Source: Neisseria sp. (GTDB lineage Bacteria > Pseudomonadota > Gammaproteobacteria > Burkholderiales > Neisseriaceae). From it: a DNA stretch of 36,984 nt. The number at the start of each line of letters is the position of its first letter. Positions within the stretch are counted from its first letter, which is position 1. The stretch lies in the NCBI GenBank assembly GCA_030531795.1, contig JAUNMN010000003.1, positions 29,285 through 66,268 of the forward strand. The letters run 5' to 3'. Both the position numbers and the translations under genes were made by a program. The notes beneath the pieces are model-generated. The model made no database searches. It worked only from the letters and a program-made list of their open reading frames with translations, and was not told the DNA's origin. Shown piece by piece: positions 24,915 to 32,867 of this stretch.

Positions 24915-24947
24915 CAGCAAGCTGCCTGAATTCAGGCAGCTGCTTGG
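24915..24947 (-). terminator. Intrinsic terminator of ndk, resembling a Simonsiella/Kingella-type DUS pair
   Basis: AGCTGCCTGAATTCAGGCAGCT (24920-24941) is a perfect 22-base palindrome, 21 bases after ndk. On the minus strand a T run lies further on (GTTTTGAGTTTAAAAAAAC). Each half reads (A/C)AGCTGCCTGAA. This is close to the AGGCTGCCTGAA dialect described for Simonsiella and unlike the dominant DUS here. Confidence 0.65.
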
Positions 24948-24962
24948 CGTAATCTGCTGCGA

Positions 24963-25394
24963 TTAACGTGTGCGCGGACACAATTCGGTAGCGGCAAAAA
25001 AATAGGCAATTTCAATCGCCGCATTTTCCACGCTATCAGAGCCATGCGCCGCATTTTCGCGCGTGCTGCTGGCGAAATCTTTGCGAATTGTGCCGTCTGC
25101 AGCGTTGTCTGGATTTGTTGCACCCATGATTTCGCGGTTTTTGGCAACGGCATTTTCGCCTTCCAAAACCTGAATCATCACGGGGCCGCTGGTCATGAAC
25201 TCCACCAAAGGTGCAAAAAAATCACGCTCGCGATGCACAGCGTAAAAACCTTCCGCTTCCGCTTGAGTTAAATGTTTCATTTTGGCGGCAATAATCTGCA
25301 AACCTTGACGCTCAAAGCGGTCGTAAATTTGTCCAATCACATTTTTGCCCACCGCATCGGGTTTCACAATCGATAAAGTGCGTTCAATCGCCAT
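24963..25394 (-). CDS. ndk: Nucleoside-diphosphate kinase
   Basis: A 143-residue enzyme that balances NTP and dNTP pools by phosphate transfer through a phospho-histidine. The hallmark active-site block ENAAHGSDS carries the catalytic His near residue 117. The N-terminal block [21 protein letters not shown] and [29 protein letters not shown] complete the family pattern. A DUS variant (25091-25101) encodes the [10 protein letters not shown] part. The gene has a good promoter in the 77-base gap after zapE, and AAAAAGGAAAAAA before the ATG. Confidence 0.96.
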   Translation of the reverse strand: MAIERTLSIVKPDAVGKNVIGQIYDRFERQGLQIIAAKMKHLTQAEAEGFYAVHRERDFFAPLVEFMTSGPVMIQVLEGENAVAKNREIMGATNPDNAADGTIRKDFASSTRENAAHGSDSVENAAIEIAYFFAATELCPRTR

Positions 25395-25436
25395 GATTTT
25401 TTCCTTTTTGGCTACTTTGCCAGCATTAAGCCCTGC

Positions 25437-25465
25437 ATTGTAGCAAGTTTTGCAAGCTGTGTCTG
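25437..25465 (-). promoter_or_regulatory. Promoter of ndk
   Basis: Minus strand: -35 CAGACA (25465-25460), a 17-base spacer and -10 TACAAT (25442-25437). It sits just past the zapE stop and 43 bases before the ndk ATG. Confidence 0.55.
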
Positions 25466-25471
25466 AATTGT

Positions 25472-26626
25472 TTACGATGTTTGTTTTGCCTTGCCCAAAG
25501 TCAAATGCGGCTGCTGCAAATATTCTTCCGATTGCATTTCCACAATGCGGCTGACGGTGCGCACAAATTCGTGGGCAAAATCGCCTTCCACATAAATTTC
25601 TTCAGCAGGCACTTGGCTGGTTGCACAAAATTTCACGCGAAAATCGTACATCACATCAATCAGCCAAGTTAAACGACGCGCTTCAGCTTTTTCGGCTTCG
25701 GTTAGTTTTTCCAAGCCCGACACCATAATCACTTCATAACGCTCGGATAAATAAAGATAATCGGCTTGCGAACGTGGGCCAAAACACAAGGTTCGGAAGT
25801 CAAACCAAATCACTTTTTGAGTGCGTCCTTTGCTTTGTAAAGTACGCCCGTGAATTTCCACAGCAGATGGCAAAGCCTGCTGATTTTGCGTCATTTGGGC
25901 AAACAATTGTGCTAATTTGGCTTCGTTTTCTTCGTTGTTTGGCACATAGAAAATCTCCGCTGGCGTGAGCGTGCGCAAGCGATAATCTTCGCCGCCATCC
26001 ACGTTCAGAATCGTGAGTTTTTCTTCTAATAAAGCAATGGTTGGTAAAAAACTACTGCGGTTTTGCCCTTGTGGATAGAGTTCATTTGGTGCGTAATTTG
26101 AAGTCGCCACCAACACCACGCCTTCTGCGAACAGGTTTTCCAGCAAACGACCCAAAATCATCGCATCGGCAATGTCGCTGACATGAAATTCGTCAAAACA
26201 CAAAACGCGGGTTTCTTTAGCAATTTCAATTGCCACGCTTTTCAAAGGGTTGGCTTCGCTTTTGAGTTGTTGCAAACGCTGATGAATTTCTGCCATAAAA
26301 GCATGAAAATGCACGCGTCGTTTGCGCTGATACGGCAAACAACCGAAAAACGCGTCCATCAAAAAACTTTTGCCGCGCCCCACGCCGCCATAAAAATACA
26401 AGCCTTTAGGAATTTGTGGCGAACGCAAACTGCGTCCCAAAAAGCGATTGCGTTTGCGTTTGAACATCACCAAATCCGTCCACAAACGGTCAAGGTGTTC
26501 AATCGCTTTGGCTTGGGCTGCATCGTGGATAAAAGCAGGTTGCTGTGCCGCCGCTTGATACCAACTCAATGGGCTGTGATTGGCATAAGGCGGTGCAATG
26601 AAAGTGTTTTTATTCTGCTCGGTCAT
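25472..26626 (-). CDS. zapE: ZapE (AFG1-like) cell-division ATPase
   Basis: A 384-residue P-loop ATPase of the AFG1/ZapE family; in E. coli ZapE associates with the Z-ring during late division. Walker [24 protein letters not shown], Walker [23 protein letters not shown] and [21 protein letters not shown] are conserved. The start [15 protein letters not shown] is chosen because earlier in-frame ATGs lie on or upstream of the TATAAT at 26658-26663. It is transcribed from a promoter whose -10 overlaps a Correia-like end. Confidence 0.93.
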   Translation of the reverse strand: MTEQNKNTFIAPPYANHSPLSWYQAAAQQPAFIHDAAQAKAIEHLDRLWTDLVMFKRKRNRFLGRSLRSPQIPKGLYFYGGVGRGKSFLMDAFFGCLPYQRKRRVHFHAFMAEIHQRLQQLKSEANPLKSVAIEIAKETRVLCFDEFHVSDIADAMILGRLLENLFAEGVVLVATSNYAPNELYPQGQNRSSFLPTIALLEEKLTILNVDGGEDYRLRTLTPAEIFYVPNNEENEAKLAQLFAQMTQNQQALPSAVEIHGRTLQSKGRTQKVIWFDFRTLCFGPRSQADYLYLSERYEVIMVSGLEKLTEAEKAEARRLTWLIDVMYDFRVKFCATSQVPAEEIYVEGDFAHEFVRTVSRIVEMQSEEYLQQPHLTLGKAKQTS

Positions 26627-26657
26627 GGTTTTGTGTTCTAGGCTAGCAAAAATGGGC

Positions 26658-26670
26658 ATTATAGTGGATT
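26658..26670 (-). promoter_or_regulatory. -10 of zapE overlapping a Correia-end-like word
   Basis: Minus-strand AATCCACTATAAT contains a perfect TATAAT (26663-26658). On the plus strand it reads TATAGTGGATT, the terminal 11 bases of neisserial Correia elements as I recall them. These ends are known to create outward promoters. No second end is visible nearby, so it may be a solo remnant or chance. Confidence 0.4.
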
Positions 26671-26779
26671 TTGTCATTTTTTGAAGCCATTGATTTTATG
26701 CACAGCGATTTTAGGCAAGATTTTGAATGCAGGTTTTCTGTTCACTAAAACGCTCGGCGTGTTTCAGCCAAACTTGCTG

Positions 26780-26820
26780 ATGCCGTCTGCAATATCATCT
26801 CCAACAAACGCAGACGGCAC
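26780..26820. repeat. DUS inverted pair upstream of zapE
   Basis: ATGCCGTCTGC (26780-26790) and GCAGACGGCAC (26810-26820) with a 19-base loop, in the 249-base region between ihfB and zapE. It may act as a second terminator behind the intrinsic one at 26825. Confidence 0.6.
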
Positions 26821-26824
26821 AAAT

Positions 26825-26856
26825 AAAAAGAGCACCGCCCAAGCGATGCTCTTTTT
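26825..26856. terminator. Intrinsic terminator of ihfB
   Basis: AAAAAGAGCA (26825-26834) pairs with TGCTCTTTTT (26847-26856) around 12 bases. T runs exist on both strands. It lies 19 bases past the ihfB stop. Confidence 0.8.
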
Positions 26857-26875
26857 GCATTCATTTTAAAATGAA

Positions 26876-27178
26876 TTATTTTGTTTCAAGGTCTACACGT
26901 TCGCGCAACTCTTTACCAGGTTTGAAGTGTGGCACATATTTTTCTGGCACTTCCACTTTTTCGCCTGTTTTTGGGTTACGACCCACACGTGCTGGACGAT
27001 GATTCAAGTCAAAACTACCGAAGCCACGGATTTCAATGCGCTGACCACGAGCCAACGAACGAGTCATGGTGTCTACCAAAACCTTTACGCTGTACTCCAC
27101 GTCTTTTGATTGCAGATGATGTCCGTGCTTCTCGGCAAATACATTTGCCAAACGAAGCATTAACTCTGATTTTGTCAT
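26876..27178 (-). CDS. ihfB: Integration host factor beta subunit (IhfB)
   Basis: A 100-residue DNA-bending HU/IHF-family protein. The signature [45 protein letters not shown] (about 47-91) includes the DNA-intercalating Pro in RNPKTGE and matches IHF beta rather than HU. AAGGTAAAACC precedes the ATG. The cmk-rpsA-ihfB order is ancestral in proteobacteria. IHF is relevant here because Correia elements in neisseriae carry IHF sites. Confidence 0.93.
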   Translation of the reverse strand: MTKSELMLRLANVFAEKHGHHLQSKDVEYSVKVLVDTMTRSLARGQRIEIRGFGSFDLNHRPARVGRNPKTGEKVEVPEKYVPHFKPGKELRERVDLETK

Positions 27179-27203
27179 GGTTTTACCTTAAATGAGTGAG
27201 AAA

Positions 27204-28883
27204 TTACTCTTGGTCGCCAGACAATTTTGCTTTCAACAAATCACCCAAGCTGGTTGTGCCTGCGTTAGCTGTTGCAGCTGCATTAACAGAGTTCAATGCA
27301 TCACGGCTTTCTTTGGCATCTTTAGCTTTTACAGACAATTTGATGCTGCGGTTTTTGCGGTCAACCGTAACAATCACAGCTTCCACTTCGTCGCCTTCGC
27401 TCAATTTGCTAGTCAAATCTTCCACGCGGTCAGCAGCGAATTCAGCAGCTGGCAAGTAGCCTTCTACTTCATCAGCCAAAGCGATTACTGCGCCTTTAGC
27501 TTCTACTGATTTAACCGTACCTTTAACCAAAGCACCTTTGTCGTTTACGCTGATGAAGTTACCAAATGGGTCGCCTTCCAATTGTTTGATGCCCAAAGAG
27601 ATGCGCTCTTTGTCCACATCAATCGCCAATACAACAGCTTCCACTTCTTCGCCTTTTTTGTATTTGCGAACAGCTTCTTCGCCAGCTTCCGTCCAAGACA
27701 AATCAGACAAGTGAACCAAACCGTCGATGTTACCAGGTAAACCAACGAATACACCGAAATCAGTGATTGATTTAACTGCACCTTTGATTTTGTCGCCTTT
27801 GTTGTAGTTGGCAGCAAAATCGTCCCAAGGATTTGCTTGGCATTGTTTCATGCCCAAAGAAATGCGACGACGCTCTTCGTCGATTTCCAAAATCATCACT
27901 TCTACTTCGTCGCCCAATTGAACGACTTTGCTTGGGTGTACGTTTTTGTTGGTCCAGTCCATTTCAGAAACGTGTACCAAACCTTCGATACCTTGTTCGA
28001 TTTCCACGAATGCACCGTAGTCAGTCAAGTTAGACACTTTACCGAACAAGCGAGTGCTTTGTGGGTAACGACGAGCCAAACCGCTCCATGGGTCTTCGCC
28101 CAATTGTTTCATGCCCAAAGATACGCGTTGTTTGTCTTGGTCGAATTTCAATACTTTAGCTTCAACTTCTTGACCCACTTCCAATACTTCGCTTGGGTGT
28201 TTCACACGACGCCATGCCAAGTCAGTGATGTGCAACAAGCCATCGATGCCGCCCAAATCAACGAATGCACCGTAATCGGTGATGTTTTTCACGATGCCTT
28301 TAACTACAGTGCCTTCTTGCAAGTTCTCCAACAAGGCTTTGCGCTCTTCGCCCAAAGTAGCTTCCAAAACGGCGCGACGTGAAACCACAACGTTGTTGCG
28401 TTTTTTGTCCAGCTTGATGACTTTAAATTCAACTTCTTTGCCTTCAAAGTGTGAAGTGTCTTTAATCGGACGAACGTCCAACAATGAACCTGGCAAGAAT
28501 GCACGGATGCTGTTAATCATCACAGTCAAGCCGCCTTTAACTTTACCGTTAATCACGCCTGACAAGATGTCGCCATTTTCCATGGCTTCTTCTAAAGTAA
28601 TCCAATCGGCAGCGCGTTTCGCTTTTTCGCGCGACAATTTGGTTTCGCCAAAGCCATTTTCCACAGATTCGATGGTTACGGTTACGAAATCGCCAACTTT
28701 AACTTCAACTTCGCCTTGAGCGTTTTTGAATTCATTGATGTCAATCAGAGATTCAGATTTCAAACCTGCGTTTACAATCACAAATTTGTCTTCAATCGCA
28801 ACCACTTCAGCAGTAATCACTTCGCCTTGGTTCATTTCTTGAACGGCTGAAAACTCTTCTAACAACTGGGCAAAATTTTCCAT
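27204..28883 (-). CDS. rpsA: 30S ribosomal protein S1
   Basis: A 559-residue protein of six S1 (OB-fold) repeats that brings mRNA to the 30S subunit. The repeats are visible as [21 protein letters not shown] units ([69 protein letters not shown]). The start [14 protein letters not shown] aligns with E. coli MTESFAQLFEE; an ATG three codons earlier (28892) is an alternative. A much longer frame beginning in the DUS at 29027 is rejected. Codon use is cleaner and more biased than in its neighbours, as expected for a highly expressed gene. The long leader holds a DUS hairpin. Confidence 0.97.
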   Translation of the reverse strand: MENFAQLLEEFSAVQEMNQGEVITAEVVAIEDKFVIVNAGLKSESLIDINEFKNAQGEVEVKVGDFVTVTIESVENGFGETKLSREKAKRAADWITLEEAMENGDILSGVINGKVKGGLTVMINSIRAFLPGSLLDVRPIKDTSHFEGKEVEFKVIKLDKKRNNVVVSRRAVLEATLGEERKALLENLQEGTVVKGIVKNITDYGAFVDLGGIDGLLHITDLAWRRVKHPSEVLEVGQEVEAKVLKFDQDKQRVSLGMKQLGEDPWSGLARRYPQSTRLFGKVSNLTDYGAFVEIEQGIEGLVHVSEMDWTNKNVHPSKVVQLGDEVEVMILEIDEERRRISLGMKQCQANPWDDFAANYNKGDKIKGAVKSITDFGVFVGLPGNIDGLVHLSDLSWTEAGEEAVRKYKKGEEVEAVVLAIDVDKERISLGIKQLEGDPFGNFISVNDKGALVKGTVKSVEAKGAVIALADEVEGYLPAAEFAADRVEDLTSKLSEGDEVEAVIVTVDRKNRSIKLSVKAKDAKESRDALNSVNAAATANAGTTSLGDLLKAKLSGDQE

Positions 28884-29015
28884 GTTTATCATGTTCTTTC
28901 TTTGCATCGCCAAGAGATGCGGGGTTGGTTTAGAAAATACTTGTTTTTCTTGGCAAAACAAGCAGATAAAAAGTTTTTGATGAAGTTCTGAATCCAAACT
29001 TTGCATCAAACAAAC

Positions 29016-29044
29016 TGCAGACGGCATCGTTTGTGCCGTCTGCA
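29016..29044. terminator. DUS hairpin after cmk, within the probable rpsA leader
   Basis: TGCAGACGGCA (29016-29026), a 7-base loop and TGCCGTCTGCA (29034-29044). It is 53 bases past the cmk stop but about 13 bases downstream of the expected rpsA start site. It would therefore form in the rpsA leader RNA. Confidence 0.6.
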
Positions 29045-29063
29045 GTTTTCAAAAAAGTTCCGC

Positions 29064-29069
29064 ATTATA
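29064..29069 (-). promoter_or_regulatory. -10 of rpsA
   Basis: Minus-strand TATAAT in GCGTTATAATGCGG, between cmk and rpsA. The -35 (TCACTA at 17 bases) is weak. Predicted leader length is about 175 bases. Confidence 0.5.
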
Positions 29070-29097
29070 ACGCAGTTTTGTCGCTTTAGTGATTTTT

Positions 29098-29754
29098 TTA
29101 AAGACTTTTTTCATACCAATCAAGCACTTTTTTCACGGCTTCTTCGATTGTTAAATCGGAAGTGTCCAGCAAATAAGCGTCTGGCAATTGCTGCAAAGGT
29201 GCAACGGCACGGCGGCGGTCATTTTCATCACGCGCTTCAATGTCCGCCAAAATGCGTTCAAACTCAATGCCTTCGCAAGCCAAACCCAATTGTTTGGCAC
29301 GGCGTTCAGCACGAATTTGTGCCGACGCAGTTAAGAAAATTTTCAGTTGTGCTTGCGGAAATACCACCGCGCCCATGTCGCGACCGTCGGCAACCAAGCC
29401 CGTTTCGCTCAAAAAGTCGCGCTGTCTTTGCAATAAAGCGGCACGCAAAGCAGGCAAACGCGCAATCGCCGACGCGCCCATGCCGATGTTTTCGCTGCGA
29501 ATCTCTTGGCTCACATCTTGTCCATTCAACTCAATCGCGGTTTCGGTAAACACCACAGGCAAAGCACTCGCCAAACTCGCCAAAGCGGCTTCATCGTCCC
29601 ATTCCACGCCTTGTTGTTTGGCGTATAAAGCGGTTAAACGATACAACGCGCCCGAATCCAAATATTGCCAAGCCAAAGCCTGCGCCACGCGTGCAGCAAC
29701 CGTGCCTTTTCCTGACGCACTTGGCCCATCGATGGCAATCACTTTTTGCTTCAT
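29098..29754 (-). CDS. cmk: Cytidylate kinase
   Basis: A 218-residue kinase that phosphorylates CMP and dCMP. P-loop GPSASGKGT (9-17 region), the NMP-binding part LDSGALYRLTALYA, GRDMGAVVFPQAQLKIFLTASAQIRAERR and ARDENDRRRAVAPLQ (lid) are conserved. The start MKQKVIAIDGP follows AAGGTAAACAAA. A TACAAT box lies at 29795-29800. It is separated from rpsA by a DUS hairpin and an rpsA promoter, so the two may be only partly co-transcribed. Confidence 0.95.
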   Translation of the reverse strand: MKQKVIAIDGPSASGKGTVAARVAQALAWQYLDSGALYRLTALYAKQQGVEWDDEAALASLASALPVVFTETAIELNGQDVSQEIRSENIGMGASAIARLPALRAALLQRQRDFLSETGLVADGRDMGAVVFPQAQLKIFLTASAQIRAERRAKQLGLACEGIEFERILADIEARDENDRRRAVAPLQQLPDAYLLDTSDLTIEEAVKKVLDWYEKSL

Positions 29755-29794
29755 TTTGTTTACCTTTTGTTGCGATTGATGACAAAAACGCCCT

Positions 29795-29800
29795 ATTGTA
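29795..29800 (-). promoter_or_regulatory. -10 element of cmk
   Basis: Minus-strand TACAATAGGGCG, 41 bases before the cmk ATG. No clear -35. Confidence 0.35.
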
Positions 29801-29902
29801 CTCGCAAACGGCTTCAATCGCTGTTTTATTTATTCGCAGACGGCATCGGCACGTTTTCAAGCGTTTTCGCAAACATTCTTTTCGCGCGCAAGCAGTAGCA
29901 AT

Positions 29903-29933
29903 AAAAAAACGCCCTGTTTGGCAACAGAGCGTT
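29903..29933 (-). terminator. Intrinsic terminator of the bfrA-bfrB operon
   Basis: Minus strand: AACGCTCTGTT, loop GCC, AAACAGGGCGTTTTTTT. Stem with one G-U pair and a T7 run, 39 bases past bfrB. Confidence 0.85.
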
Positions 29934-29971
29934 TGACGCTTTCAGACCGATATTCGGTAGTGGTTTGTGTT

Positions 29972-30445
29972 TTAGTCCTCTTGCGCCGCAGTTTGCAGAT
30001 AGTTAGACAAGCCCAAGTTTTCAATCATTTCTTGTTGCGTTTCCAACCAGTCAATCTGCTCTTCGTTCACATCTTTTTGTTTTTCCAACAATTGACGTGA
30101 AACATAGTCTTGCTGCTCTTCGCACACGCGAATCGCTTCAATCAAAGCTGCGTGTTTGTCTTGCTCTTTAGTCAAATCGCAAGCGATGATTTCTTCCACT
30201 TTCTCACCGATTAACAATTTGCCCAATTCTTGCAAATTTGGCAAACCTTCGAGCAACAAAATGCGTTCAATAATCGCATCAGCCGATTTCATTTCAATAA
30301 TCGACTGCTTGAAGAAGTGTTCGCCCAATTCTTCAAAACCCCAGTTTTTCAAAATGCGTGCGTGCAAGAAATACTGGTTAATCGTGATTAACAGCAAACC
30401 CAAGTTTTTATTGAGTTCGCGAATCACCAAACGATCGCCTTTCAT
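29972..30445 (-). CDS. bfrB: Bacterioferritin subunit, heme-binding type (BfrB-like)
   Basis: A 157-residue ferritin-like four-helix subunit. Compared with E. coli Bfr numbering, it keeps the heme ligand Met52 (EMKSAD) but has lost ferroxidase ligands: Glu18 is Leu, His54 is Ser and His130 is Gln (NEEQIDWLET). Glu51 and QYFLHAR remain. It should bind heme but not form a normal diiron site. It lies 22 bases after bfrA in one operon, and the two probably build a mixed 24-mer, as described for N. gonorrhoeae and P. putida. Its role would be electron transfer for iron release. Confidence 0.92.
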   Translation of the reverse strand: MKGDRLVIRELNKNLGLLLITINQYFLHARILKNWGFEELGEHFFKQSIIEMKSADAIIERILLLEGLPNLQELGKLLIGEKVEEIIACDLTKEQDKHAALIEAIRVCEEQQDYVSRQLLEKQKDVNEEQIDWLETQQEMIENLGLSNYLQTAAQED

Positions 30446-30467
30446 GGTTTCGCTCCCTTACACTTTA

Positions 30468-30959
30468 TCAATGACCGTGGCCGTTGCCGTCTGCACCCAA
30501 CTGGCTTTGCAAGTAGTTTTGTTCGCCAATCAATTTAATCAAGCGCAATTGTTGTTCCAACCAGTGCGCGTGGTCTTCTTCAGTGTCTTTCAACTGATTC
30601 ACCAACAATTCACGCGTTACATAGTCTTGTTTTTCTTCGCACAATTTCACGCCTTGTTTCAAGTTTTCGCGCACTTCCAACTCGGTATCCAAGTCAAATT
30701 GCAACATTTCTACGACATCTTTGCCCACTTTCACAGGCGCAGAAACCATGTTTGGCGTGCCGCCCAACATCAAAATACGGCGAATGAAACCTTCAGCGTG
30801 CAAAGTTTCGTCTTCCATTTCATGACCGATGCGGTCAAACAATTTGGTGTAGCCCCATTCGGCGTACATACGAGAGTGAATAAAATACTGGTCGCGCGCT
30901 GACAATTCGTTCGCCAATAAAAAGTTCATATAATCGATAACTTCTTTGTTGCCTTGCAT
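30468..30959 (-). CDS. bfrA: Bacterioferritin subunit, ferroxidase type (BfrA-like)
   Basis: A 163-residue bacterioferritin subunit. The diiron ligands Glu18, Glu51, His54 (EDETLHAEGF) and the Glu127/His130 region (TEEDHAHWLE) are intact. The heme Met52 is Thr, so it should oxidise iron but not hold heme through Met. The C-terminus (SQLGADGNGHGH) is extended, His-containing and encoded in part by a DUS variant (30484-30495). The start MQGNKEVIDYMN has AAGGA upstream. It is the first gene of the bfrA-bfrB operon. Confidence 0.93.
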   Translation of the reverse strand: MQGNKEVIDYMNFLLANELSARDQYFIHSRMYAEWGYTKLFDRIGHEMEDETLHAEGFIRRILMLGGTPNMVSAPVKVGKDVVEMLQFDLDTELEVRENLKQGVKLCEEKQDYVTRELLVNQLKDTEEDHAHWLEQQLRLIKLIGEQNYLQSQLGADGNGHGH

Positions 30960-31013
30960 GATATTTTCCTTCAAGTTTGTTGTGGAGTTTGTGTTGCATT
31001 TCAGATGGAGCGC

Positions 31014-31041
31014 ATTCTAGCAGTAAAAAAAATAAATGCAA
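31014..31041 (-). promoter_or_regulatory. Promoter of bfrA with a T8 tract in the spacer
   Basis: Minus strand: -35 TTGCAT (31041-31036), a 16-base spacer containing T8 (31032-31025), and extended -10 TGCTAGAAT (TAGAAT at 31019-31014). It lies 55 bases before the bfrA ATG. The homopolymer could change spacer length by slippage. Confidence 0.55.
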
Positions 31042-31050
31042 TTTTCTATT

Positions 31051-31069
31051 TAAAATACAAATAATTATC
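31051..31069 (-). promoter_or_regulatory. Possible Fur box upstream of bfrA
   Basis: Minus-strand GATAATTATTTGTATTTTA matches the 19-base consensus GATAATGATAATCATTATC at about 12 positions. It lies just upstream of the -35. The region is very AT-rich, so chance is likely. Confidence 0.25.
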
Positions 31070-31393
31070 AAAAAGAAGCACTATCGCGCTTTTGACATCA
31101 AAATAACCAAACATTTGTTTTACAAGTAGTTTTAATACAAGTGGTAACGATAAATCCTATCAATTGAAAATATTTTTTACATAGCTTAACACTTCAAATC
31201 ACAAAAACTTGACCATGCCGTCTGCAAACCGTGCAAAAGCAAGTTTGATTAGCTTTCTCAATTACTTATTACCACGCCGATTTTGCTCGTGATTTAGCGC
31301 AGTTTTGACTGCAGACGGCATCGCTTTTACCCACAAAAATTCAGTCAAAACAATAAACTGTTTGCACACGCCGCAAGCGCAAGGAATTTGCTT

Positions 31394-31399
31394 TATAAT
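31394..31399 (+). promoter_or_regulatory. -10 upstream of the EnvC-like gene
   Basis: Perfect TATAAT, 36 bases before the ATG. The -35 at normal spacing (CCGCAA) is poor. Confidence 0.4.
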
Positions 31400-31435
31400 T
31401 GCAACATTTTTCGTCTTTTCGGCATTCCAAGTTTT

Positions 31436-32740
31436 ATGAAGTTTTCTCGTTCAGCCCTACTCGGCATTTTGCTGATGTCGTTTTCATTCAGTAGCCAAGC
31501 CGCGCCCAATTCAAACGATTTGGGACAAGTTCGCCAAGCCATTTCGGCGGCACAAGCGGATTTAAACAAAAAGCAAGCGGCGCAAAAAAGCACCCAAAAA
31601 ACTTTAGACAAAACACGTGCGGCATTGAATAAAGCACGACAAGAAGTCGCCAATGTGGGCAAGCAACAACGAGAAACGCTGGCGCGTTTGCAAAAATTGC
31701 AAACCGAATTAGAAAAACTCAAAGGCGAAATCACGCAAGCGAAAACCCAAATTTCGCGTTTATTGAGCGCGTACTACAAAAATCGTCAAGCCAATGCCAT
31801 TGTTTTGTTTTTGAAAAACGCCGAAACGGGACAAAAAGCGCGTTATTTGGAATATTCGCGTTACATCAATCAAGCCAATGAAAAAGTGATTGCCAGCTTG
31901 GGCAAGCAACAACAAGAGTTAAAACAACGCGAAGCGGCGGTGGACCAAGAATTAGCCAAGCTGAAAAAGCTGCGTGCGCAAAAACAAAGCGCCATCAATA
32001 AGCTCGGCAAAGAACACGCCGCAGCGCAGACGGCAAACCAAAAACTCAATCAACAAATCGACCAACAAACGCAAAAAATCGCCCGTTTGCGTGCCGACGA
32101 AACGCGTTTGAATCAAGTGTTGGCAGAAGCGGCACGTCGTCGCGCCGAACAGCAAAAACGCGACGCGGCACACAAACAACAAGCGGCGCAAGAGCGTTTG
32201 AACCAAGCCAAATTGGGTAAGCCAAATCCAGCGTCTAAAACCCAAACCGCACAAGCCAACAACAGTAAAACCGCGACAACAAATGAACGCAAACCCGCCG
32301 CGCCGCGTTCCACTTTAACCGCCGAAGACCGTTCACTCAACGCGCCTTACGAAAGCAGCAACAGCTTCAGCCGTTTGCAAGGACGTTTGCCGCGCCCAGT
32401 TGGCGGCAGCATCACGGGGCGTTTTGGGCAAGCCAAACCGAGCGGCGGCACATGGCGTGGCGTGTTTTTCTCAACGGGCGCAGCGAATGTGCGCAGCGTT
32501 GCCGCTGGCGACGTGATACACGCAGGCCCCGTTGGCGGCTACGGCAACACCGTCATCATTGACCACGGCAACGGTTACACCAGCATTTACATGGGTTTAT
32601 CATCAATTCACGCCAGCGGCAGCGTGTCGGCTGGCAGCTCCATCGGCACCAGCGGCACTTTGCCAAGCGGCGAACAAGGTTTGTATTTTGAAATTCGCTA
32701 TCGCGGCGGCGCGGTCAATCCGCTGTCGTGGTTGTCGTAA
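31436..32740 (+). CDS. envC: EnvC-like murein hydrolase activator (degenerate M23/LytM domain)
   Basis: A 434-residue exported protein: signal peptide (MKFSRSALLGILLMSFSFSSQAA), a long coiled coil (about 30-250, rich in Q, K, A and E), a Pro/Ala/Thr linker, and a C-terminal LytM (M23) domain (about 310-434). The zinc ligands of active M23 peptidases are missing: the HxxxD motif reads WRGVFF and the HxH motif reads LYFEIRY. This is the EnvC situation, where the domain activates amidases at the septum rather than cutting itself. The start at 31436 gives a clean signal peptide. A DUS lies just past the stop (32744-32755). ctpA follows on the same strand. Confidence 0.88.
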   Translation: MKFSRSALLGILLMSFSFSSQAAPNSNDLGQVRQAISAAQADLNKKQAAQKSTQKTLDKTRAALNKARQEVANVGKQQRETLARLQKLQTELEKLKGEITQAKTQISRLLSAYYKNRQANAIVLFLKNAETGQKARYLEYSRYINQANEKVIASLGKQQQELKQREAAVDQELAKLKKLRAQKQSAINKLGKEHAAAQTANQKLNQQIDQQTQKIARLRADETRLNQVLAEAARRRAEQQKRDAAHKQQAAQERLNQAKLGKPNPASKTQTAQANNSKTATTNERKPAAPRSTLTAEDRSLNAPYESSNSFSRLQGRLPRPVGGSITGRFGQAKPSGGTWRGVFFSTGAANVRSVAAGDVIHAGPVGGYGNTVIIDHGNGYTSIYMGLSSIHASGSVSAGSSIGTSGTLPSGEQGLYFEIRYRGGAVNPLSWLS

Positions 32741-32867
32741 ACCTGCAGACGGCATTTATCCTTTCTTTACGCAATAAACTATTGTCTAAATAAGCTAAAT
32801 GCCCTAAATTTGCGCCTTTCAAAGACGGCGATGCCGTCTGCGTAAACCAACAAACAGAGACTTCATT

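Larger units (their letters stand above)
30960..31435. other. 476-base AT-rich divergent intergenic region (bfrA / envC)
   Basis: Besides the bfrA promoter and the weak Fur-like site, it holds two inverted DUS copies (31215-31226 and 31310-31321) 83 bases apart with GCAAAA/TTTTGC between them, and a TATAAT (31394-31399) before the EnvC-like gene. I see no open reading frame with a ribosome site. A small RNA cannot be excluded. Confidence 0.6.

Noticed and set aside
28884-29027. An N-terminal extension of S1 starting at MPSAVCLMQ.
   Set aside because: The ATG belongs to a DUS, and the extension contains Cys-rich sequence without family match. The S1 family starts at MENFAQ or shortly before.
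31201-31330. The DUS pair at 31215 and 31310 as a structured RNA.
   Set aside because: The loop is 83 bases and inner pairing is limited to GCAAAA/TTTTGC out of register with other stems, unlike the 34352 element.
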